Assembly (NCBI GenBank): GCA_030248135.1
Contig: JASANC010004961.1
Location: 1 to 24,462 of the forward strand
From: Theristus sp. LFF4_11
Lineage: Eukaryota; Nematoda; Chromadorea; Monhysterida; Xyalidae
Direction: 5' to 3'
Length of the DNA stretch: 24,462 bases
Of this stretch, positions 19,001 through 24,462 are shown in pieces; the stretch's first letter is position 1; each line of letters opens with the position of its first letter. The position numbers and the translations under genes were made by a program. The notes under the pieces were generated by a model. The model did not search any database. It saw only the letters and a list, made by a program, of their open reading frames with translations, and was not told where the DNA came from.

Positions 19001-22000
19001 GACTGTCGGCGGTTTTCAACGACATTGGTTCAAGCTCAATTTCACGACTTTCGGCGAATAATGCGCTGAGCACAAGCAAAGCAGAGCACGTAAGGCGGCG
19101 CTGCGCCATTGAACGTGGCGCCAGCACAGCTGAGAACGCTCGCAAGCGTGCGCCACTCACAATTCTGCGTCAGTTCACAGCTGACACTCATGGCGCCGCT
19201 GCCGCGCACTTTCATTGGACGCCACAGTGGCGACCGCTGCTCCCAGTTCGGTAGCGAGCCGCTCTGCAAAAAAATTGTCTGAATTGATACCACTGATGGA
19301 AAACGGTGACCGACATTGCACTGCACTTTGGCTTTCGGGCACACAGTGACATGTGACTGTGGTGGCTGCAGCAAACAACACACTGGTTCAATGTCTTCCT
19401 GCGTCTAGTACTGCGATGCTGGGTGGGCGGAAGGTGTGAATAAATCAGCACCTCGCGGCGGGGCGGTGCACACACGCACGCCAAAAACATCAAAGCGCAC
19501 TCACTCCCATGCTGTACTATGAGTGCAGAACATAAACACACAACGTTTTTCTCTCGAGTGCCTACAGTCTAACTCAATAAAATGTGGAATCAGCTGATTG
19601 GTCGGCCAAGGGGCGGCTGCTCACACTCCACACCCTTCTTTTTTCGTGGATCTGGATTCTATTGAAACGTGTTTCTTTTGAATGAGTGTGAATTTCCAGC
19701 ACCCTTTCCATGCTAAAAATAAACTCAAAGGGTTGGAGAACTGCGAAATTCAATTTTTTTATTCAACAGCTCAAAATGCATTTTTTACTGACGACGACGA
19801 CGTCGTCGCTTAATTTTTACGTGTGAACTGAAAGACAAAAGCCTGAAATGAGTGCGCTGTGTAGCCAGCTGAAGGGGGTTTCATTCCTAGCTGACCGATC
19901 GACATGCGTCCGCAATTTAAAAAAAATGCGTTCCGACAACGCGGACGACGACGACACGACGACGACTTTGCTTTTATTTTTCATTTTCACCGTTTTCAAG
20001 CTGTTTTTGGTAAGCTGCTGTGGTCATTTACTTGGTGCACGCAGCAAACCATGCACAGCGCACTCCTTTCAGGCTTTTATTTTTCAGTCCACACGCAAAA
20101 ATTAAGCGACGACGTCGTCGTCGTCATTAAACAAAAAAATACATTTTGAGTTGAGCTGTGGCATAAAAATTTTCTAAATTTCGCGGTCTCTAACCTTTGA
20201 GTTTATTTTTAGCACAAAAAGGGTGCTAGAAATTCACAAAAACACGTTTCAATAAAATCCAAATCCACGAAAAAAGAACGGTGCGGACTGTGAGCAGCCT
20301 CCGCTCGGTCGACCAATCAGCTGATTCCACATTTTAGTGAGTTCGACTGTACCTGCAAATGAAAGCGCCAATGTGCCGGATGTCGGTAGTGATCCTCGCG
20401 TTCGTGTCTGTTCCGCATGTCCACACACCAGTACTGGCGAGCGCAGAAGCGACACGTGTGCTGGCTGTTTCGCAAGTCGCCAGTTTCGCAGAATTTACAG
20501 TACAAGCGGCTGTCGTGCTCGCGTTTCGTGCTCAGCGTCACGGCGGCGTTCGCGTTCACGTGCTGCTGCTGTTGCTGCTGTTCACGATCTAACGGACGGA
20601 TCTTGTGCAGTTTTCCTGCAAATCAATGACAAAACGGATCATTTCAGGAGCAAAACAATTGTGATTCGAAAACAACCGCACAATGTGCTTTTGAACCATT
20701 TCAGTTTCCGGGCCACTTTTTTTCAGGTGCTGCCATCTAAGCAAACCGATAAACGCACCGCAGTGTACGCATTCGCAAAGCAAATTCTCGCTTGGTGGGG
20801 GCGGATGCATGGCAGCCATGTGCTGACGCCAGTCCGCGAATGTGCTGCAATGGAAACGTCATTCGCTGAACAACGAACCGCAACAAAAACGGTCTTAGTT
20901 TTTTATATCATCGTCTTTTTGGCTCTGGCACTAAACGACGTATTCAGACGCACAAAGGAAATTACTTTCATGCTTTTGATGCGGCAATTCTAAATTACTA
21001 AAGTGAGAGCGAGAGACGAGGAGACCTATCGTTCAGCAATTCAATTCAGCAATTTTGAATTGCCGCGTCAAGCATGGAAAAATAAAATAAAAGAGTGCCT
21101 CACGAAAGATCATTCGAGACGTAAAACAGAAATGAAACTGAAACAGAAACAAACCCACTCGATTTTTTCCTCACATAGCATGCAGTCAAACGACTGCAGC
21201 GCTACTATGGCCGGTGGTATTTCGCAACAACTGGTCACTGTCTTGTCATTCGTTTCGTTGTCGTCTCGTTCAGTTGTCGTTGTACTTTCTGATTCTGGTT
21301 CCAGTTTCGGCCGTTTCACCGGTGGTTGCGGTTTGAAATACTCTTCTATGGAACGATTGCGCTTTTTGGTGGTACCTGTCGTTGGTGCAAATAACGGACC
21401 ATTTTGCAGAATGTACAGCAACCACCTGATAATTATAACAAACATCGGCCTCTCTGTCCCTTACATTATGTTCGTTTAAAAAAACTGTCGCTTCTTTCGC
21501 AGAATACAGAGCTTGCCATAATTTCGCATGTTTTGCATTGTGCGAAAAAATACAGGTCTAAACCTACACACTCCAGCACTAACACATTGCAGGAGCAGAT
21601 CGACGCGCCATCAGAAAACCGAAGAGTAAGCAACGCGAAGCAACAGAATAACTCCCCCACACACACACCAGCATTATTACTTCCGCCTCCAGTCGAACTT
21701 GTAAACGGTGCGGGTGGTGTCACGCCAAATCGAGCCGAACTATTCAACTTTCGCGGCGACGACCGTCTGCTCGGTGGAACGGGTCGATCCATCGAGCCGA
21801 GGGGGGCGGCGGCGGCGGCGTTTTCCGTTTCCGGTGGCGGCGGCGTTCGATTCTCGGCGTCACTGTCGCCCGACGACGTTGGTGGTGACACTCGAGTCGG
21901 CAAACTGACACATTGCATTGCGGGTTTGACGTCAGTGTTTGACGCCGACGACACCGGATGGCTCGCTGCTTCAGTACGGTCGCACACGTTCTCAGCGATC

Positions 22001-23501
22001 TCGTCTGCCTTGAAGCACTGCTCGATGTAATCGCTGCCGTAGTCGACGAACAGCTCGTCGCCGGCGTGCACGCGACGCAACGCGATGAACCAGACGTGCC
22101 GCTGCCATTCGAACGGCGTCAGTGCGCTGTGTGCGCCTGTGCATGTGAGAACAGAAGGACGCAATGAGTCTGTTTGCAAGTGGCCTCTGCCACACACATC
22201 TGCCTGCTCAATCTGAACAATAGGGCTGCGATCGAATCTGAACCACACGTTCACTACACAATTTCACACAAATCCACAGTGTTGAGTTACTTCGTTCGGA
22301 TTTCGGAACAAAATTTCGCTTGCAATTCCGACACCGGTTTACGATACCGGACCGGAACCATGGAAGAGTATACAATTTCTCAAACGCAACGCAGACGGAG
22401 AGGAAGATGAAACACTGCTTGTATAGTGCCAAAGTGCCGCTGCCACCGAAACAACTTACAACTAATGCGCCCGGAAATCACGGCGTTCCTACACCGAATC
22501 ACATCACAGTCACACACCTTTTGTGTTCACAAATCGCAGATAGTTCGAGTGCGTTGTGCACTTTGCGTCGATGTGGAACGCGCTGTCCGGCTCCGTGTTC
22601 ACGTTGCCGTACGTGAAACCGTAACGCGTCGCCACGCTGTCCAGGCCACTGTCGGCTTTGTAGTCGATCCGTTTACCCTGAACAATGATGGGCTTTCGAA
22701 AGCGATGGCAAAATTCAAATCAAGTCAAAAGCAGCTGATCCAAATCAACCGTTTATGCGGATGCGCGAAAAAATGGGAAGCGTCTTGGAAAACGCACAAG
22801 GTACGGTCCAAAGATTGTATTCGCGGGTATGTCGATTTTTGCAAAAACGCCCGTTCCGGCGTCGCGTACGGAGCTTGGTCCAAGCAGCAGCTCGTCCGGG
22901 CACGTGTGATAGCAATGAAATTCGGTGCCGAATGTCATCTGGAAATTGAAAAAAATCAGCAGCAAAATTCGGGTGAACGCTCATGCCGATCGTGTTCAAC
23001 TTTTGCATTGTCCACAAAGCTTGATGAAGACAGACTGACCGCAAAGTTCGCAACAGAGCAGAAGCTGGGAAAATTCTTCGAAAAACAACTAACCACAGTC
23101 TTGTCCGGAATATATTGTTTTTGGTGGCCAAATATTTTGCACGGATTATCCGACACATCATTGCACAGCGCACAAACTGCAAAATTTCAATTGACGATTG
23201 CGTTGCGTGCCAGACCATGGAACCTTGGCATTTGTCAGCGAACCTTAGCAAACACAAAACACTCACAAATTTTGCTTTTCACGCCGTTTTCATGGCGAGC
23301 GGCAGCGGACGCGCGAGCTCGGCTTTTGCCATTGCTGCGCTTCTTTTGTTGCTGCTGTTGGATCGACGTTGACACCGACGACGACGCCGAGACCGACGAC
23401 AACGACTGATTCGAATGGGAACGTTTTTTCTCCGAGATTTGTGCTGCCGATCTTGTTGGCATTCTGGTTTTTAACACTGCGACAACGACGTCACTCGTCA
23501 T
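15461..23501 (-). CDS. PRDM-like SET plus C2H2 zinc-finger protein (about 16 exons, about 1,090 aa)
   Basis: Nuclear regulator of the PRDM type: an N-terminal SET/PR domain and then C2H2 fingers. Model exons: 23501-23244, 22938-22798, 22677-22518, 22136-21669, 21375-21159, 20844-20717, 20615-20353, 19418-19384, 19292-19186, 18806-18569, 18157-18065, 17711-17659, about 17546-17293, 16868-16712, 16517-16407 and 16050-15461. All phases agree, and the sum is divisible by three. The first exon is Ser/Gln-rich and basic. The SET part is described separately. An acidic exon carries a SUMO-interaction-like motif (PIVLSDESDDD). Another reads SEDDSAYDDIDELIELL and the next is basic (EARREAKRRRKQARQ). 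Fingers lie in exons 5/6, 7, 9/10, 10, 11 and the last. The SET half and the terminal finger exon are secure. The tiny exon 19418-19384, the 17.3-17.7 kb exons and the true start are tentative. Confidence 0.78.
16393..16517 (-). other. Penultimate exon with in-frame stop beyond its donor (possible alternative end)
   Basis: The acceptor TTCATTCAG opens ...HNKNITPEARREAKRRRKQ, a basic helix and NLS-like stretch. The donor TCTG|GTTCGT at 16407 splices in phase 1 to the finger exon. Unspliced, the frame ends 4 codons later (SGSSG, TGA at 16393-16395), yielding a protein without the last four fingers. Confidence 0.6.
18043..18157 (-). other. Zinc-finger exon 11 of the PRDM-like gene
   Basis: The acceptor GAACATTGCAG precedes RYRCRYCAAVFTGGW, then LYVHMARKH, a C2H2 finger with 13 residues between C and H. 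Two donors are possible: CA|GTTAAG at 18065 (phase 2) and C|GTACTA at 18043 (phase 0). They imply different downstream joins. Confidence 0.65.
18394..18459. repeat. Near-perfect 26-bp hairpin in a PRDM-gene intron
   Basis: The arm CCGGTGTCATGCCATATTTT (18394-18413), continuing AACCCC, is repeated inverted at about 18433-18459 with one mismatch around a loop of about 13 bases. It lies in the intron between the exons at 18569 and 18157. Confidence 0.88.
18569..18806 (-). other. Zinc-finger exon 10 of the PRDM-like gene
   Basis: After acceptor ACACGCAG the frame reads PYACNKNSIDFLHRHIKDEH, then FACRFDGC...RTIHERRRH. The second is a finger with C-x4-C-x12-H-x4-H spacing. The first lacks one cysteine within the exon, and the model exon upstream (ending RRHEC) would supply it across the splice. 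Confidence 0.65.
18842..19005. mobile_element. MITE (CAGTCGAACTC family) in a PRDM-gene intron
   Basis: This 164-bp element starts CAGTCAAACTCTAAATTA and ends GAGTTCGACTG. It shares GCTGATTGGTTGGTGATCA and its inverted partner with the element at 4711-4872. The expected flanking TA is not preserved (TG and TC), suggesting an older or mutated insertion. Confidence 0.82.
19565..20349. mobile_element. 785-bp hairpin (foldback) DNA transposon at a PRDM exon donor
   Basis: Left arm (19565-19861) and right arm (20054-20349) are inverted copies of nearly 300 bp with scattered mismatches. Blocks in common include AAAATGTGGAATCAGCTGATTGG, TTCTTTTTTCGTGGAT, AGCACCCTTT and GACGACGACGACGTCGTCGC. The loop is about 190 bp. 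TA duplications flank it (19563-19564, 20350-20351). The ends (CAGTCTAACTCA / CAGTCGAACTCA) and CAGCTGATTGG match the small MITEs, so all belong to one TIR group. No transposase frame is seen. Confidence 0.9.
20353..21159 (-). other. Zinc-finger segment with an intron-split finger (exons 5-7)
   Basis: The finger CMLCEEKI|DTFADWRQHMAAMH is created only by splicing. The CxxC half ends exon 5 (donor GA|GTGGGT) and the HxxxxH half opens exon 6, giving exact C-x2-C-x12-H-x4-H spacing. Exon 6 continues with CVHCGAFIGLLRWQH, a shortened finger. Exon 7 has a poly-Gln run, a CKFC motif and CRFCARQYWCVDMRNRHERE with a following H, again C-x2-C-x12-H-x4-H. The exon 7 donor abuts the hairpin transposon. 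Confidence 0.8.
22027..22938 (-). other. SET/PR methyltransferase-type domain (exons 2-4 of the PRDM-like gene)
   Basis: Three exons assemble a SET/PR domain in order. CPDELLLGPSSV, GTGVFAKIDIPANTIFGPYL and GKRIDYK match the N-SET pattern of PRDM proteins (GVFA...I..GT.FGPY.G). IDAK...SNYLRFVN corresponds to PRDM SNW(M/L)RYVN. HVWFIALRRVHAGDELFVDYGSDY corresponds to I.Y...R.I..GEELLVWYG..Y. Junctions: FGPYL|GKRIDY in phase 0, VNTK|G in phase 1. The usual NL.A.Q segment is replaced by ALTPFEWQ, and the final motif is DYG rather than WYG. Enzymatic activity is possible but not shown by sequence. Confidence 0.88.
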
Positions 23502-23525
23502 TCCACTTGTGTCAAGAGTGTCCAA

Positions 23526-24462
23526 GAGTAAGACACATTCACCACCTCATTCAGTGTCACGCGCACGCACGAGGGCACACTCGTCTCACAAAAGCAAAAG
23601 TTCTGGAAACGAAAATCTGAATTTCATATCGTTATCAGGGGTCGAGATGGGGGGGGGGGGGTACCCCCCCCCCAACCAAGTCGACACCCCCCGGCCCCAC
23701 CCGGGCAAACCCCCCCCCAAATTTTGGTCAAAATACCCCCCCCCCCTCTCGAATTTGGGGGGGCCAGACCCCCCCCCTCCCAGATTTCGACCTTCCAAAC
23801 CCCCCCGACCCACTCCTGACCGTCTGACCCCCCCCCCCTTTGATTTTGACTTTCGATGGAGACATTTTCTCTTGTATATCTCTATATTTCTCTCATTTGT
23901 AGGTATCTATATTATATGCATGTTTGTATCTCAATATATATTGTATGTTTTTTTGTATACGTACCACTTTGTTATACATTTACCACTTTGAAACGTCAAT
24001 TTTTTCAATACTGTACTTCAATATCAAGTCTCACCCGTGCAGCGTGTCTCGTTCGTGTAGCTTTCAGATGTCCCGACCCGAACGAAAATCAAAGCAAAAT
24101 GTATGACCAGAGACTAGAGAGAGGCATAGTTGTTCCAGGGGGGGCCTGGGGGGGCCGCCCCCCCCCCCAAAAATTTTTCGAATCTATCTCTATCAAACAG
24201 GTTTTTTTCGGCTCAGCTATTATCTATCCAAAAAAATTTCTCAGCCAGCTATCTATCTGAAAATTTTGGTCTTCGAAGACATAAAATGAGTCAATTTTTG
24301 ACCAAAATTTTTTTTTTCTCAATTCTCAATTTATTTCAACTCAACGCGCTCGAAGGCGGTAACGACCAAAAGCAGTCACAAAATTTCCCAATAATACGCA
24401 ATGACGACGGGCAGGCCTTTAACAAAACCACGGAGGCAACACGGAACACGGAGGCTGCACGC
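23526..24462. other. Low-complexity flank without a supported gene
   Basis: Long C and G homopolymers fill 23650-23850, and another cluster lies at 24138-24170. A perfect inverted pair (AAATTTTGGTC 24261-24271, GACCAAAATTT 24300-24310) follows. Plus-strand frames here are products of the simple composition. The region would include the promoter or first exon of the PRDM-like gene, which I cannot place. Confidence 0.55.
23646..23841. repeat. C/G homopolymer low-complexity tract
   Basis: About a dozen runs of six to thirteen C or G are interspersed with short AT-containing segments such as CAAATTTTGGTCAAAATA. No tandem unit of constant length is evident. Confidence 0.85.

Noticed and set aside
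21404..22030. 208-codon plus-strand frame with Gly/Ala runs
   Set aside because: Antisense shadow of PRDM exon 4 and its Pro/Ser-rich linker.
22426..23409. 327-codon plus-strand frame
   Set aside because: It lies antisense to the SET-domain exons, which have clear PRDM motifs and splice sites. The plus frame has no recognisable domain.
23646..23841. Possible CRISPR array or tandem satellite
   Set aside because: There is no constant repeat unit or spacer length, and the genome is eukaryotic.
23509..23991. Pro-rich plus-strand frame
   Set aside because: Generated by C homopolymers; proline repeats follow directly from the CCC runs and carry no other signal.

Overview
The window is animal (metazoan) nuclear DNA, almost certainly from an invertebrate. 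All confident genes are interrupted by short GT-AG introns. They encode animal families: a DEG/ENaC sodium channel and a PRDM-type SET plus C2H2 zinc-finger regulator. Introns and spacers carry TA-flanked DNA transposons and foldback elements. The phylum cannot be decided from sequence alone.

Layout. (1) 149-5876, plus strand: a DEG/ENaC channel subunit that begins upstream of the window. Ten exons are visible, joining in one frame into about 573 residues and ending in a PPxY motif. Its largest intron (1820-4145) holds an internally deleted mariner-like element (2547-3438), and introns 8 and 9 hold a MITE and a small foldback. (2) About 6459-13333, mainly minus strand: a loose cluster of small secreted-protein genes, each reconstructed from phase-compatible exons. 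They are a 101-aa protein with dibasic sites (6459-6898), a 99-aa Gly/Tyr/Gln-rich peptide precursor (8204-9158) and a 180-aa helical Cys-rich protein (11663-13333). Weaker exon candidates lie at 7590-7727 and 10998-11231. (3) 13380-15460: mostly non-coding, with a tandem duplication directly upstream of the Cys-rich gene and weak plus-strand exon candidates. (4) 15461-about 23501, minus strand: one long PRDM-like gene of about 16 exons. A SET domain at the 5' end is followed by acidic or basic linkers, a SUMO-interaction-like motif and about eight C2H2 fingers. A 785-bp hairpin transposon (19565-20349) sits exactly at one of its splice donors. (5) 23526-24462: low-complexity DNA with long G/C homopolymers and no supported gene.

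The channel and the nuclear regulator have no obvious functional link. The most novel material is the set of small secreted precursors between them, several of which lack any long open reading frame. The transposable elements explain most of the large introns. Exon joins were made by eye from splice consensus, reading-frame phase and protein-family fit. They are gene models, not transcript evidence.
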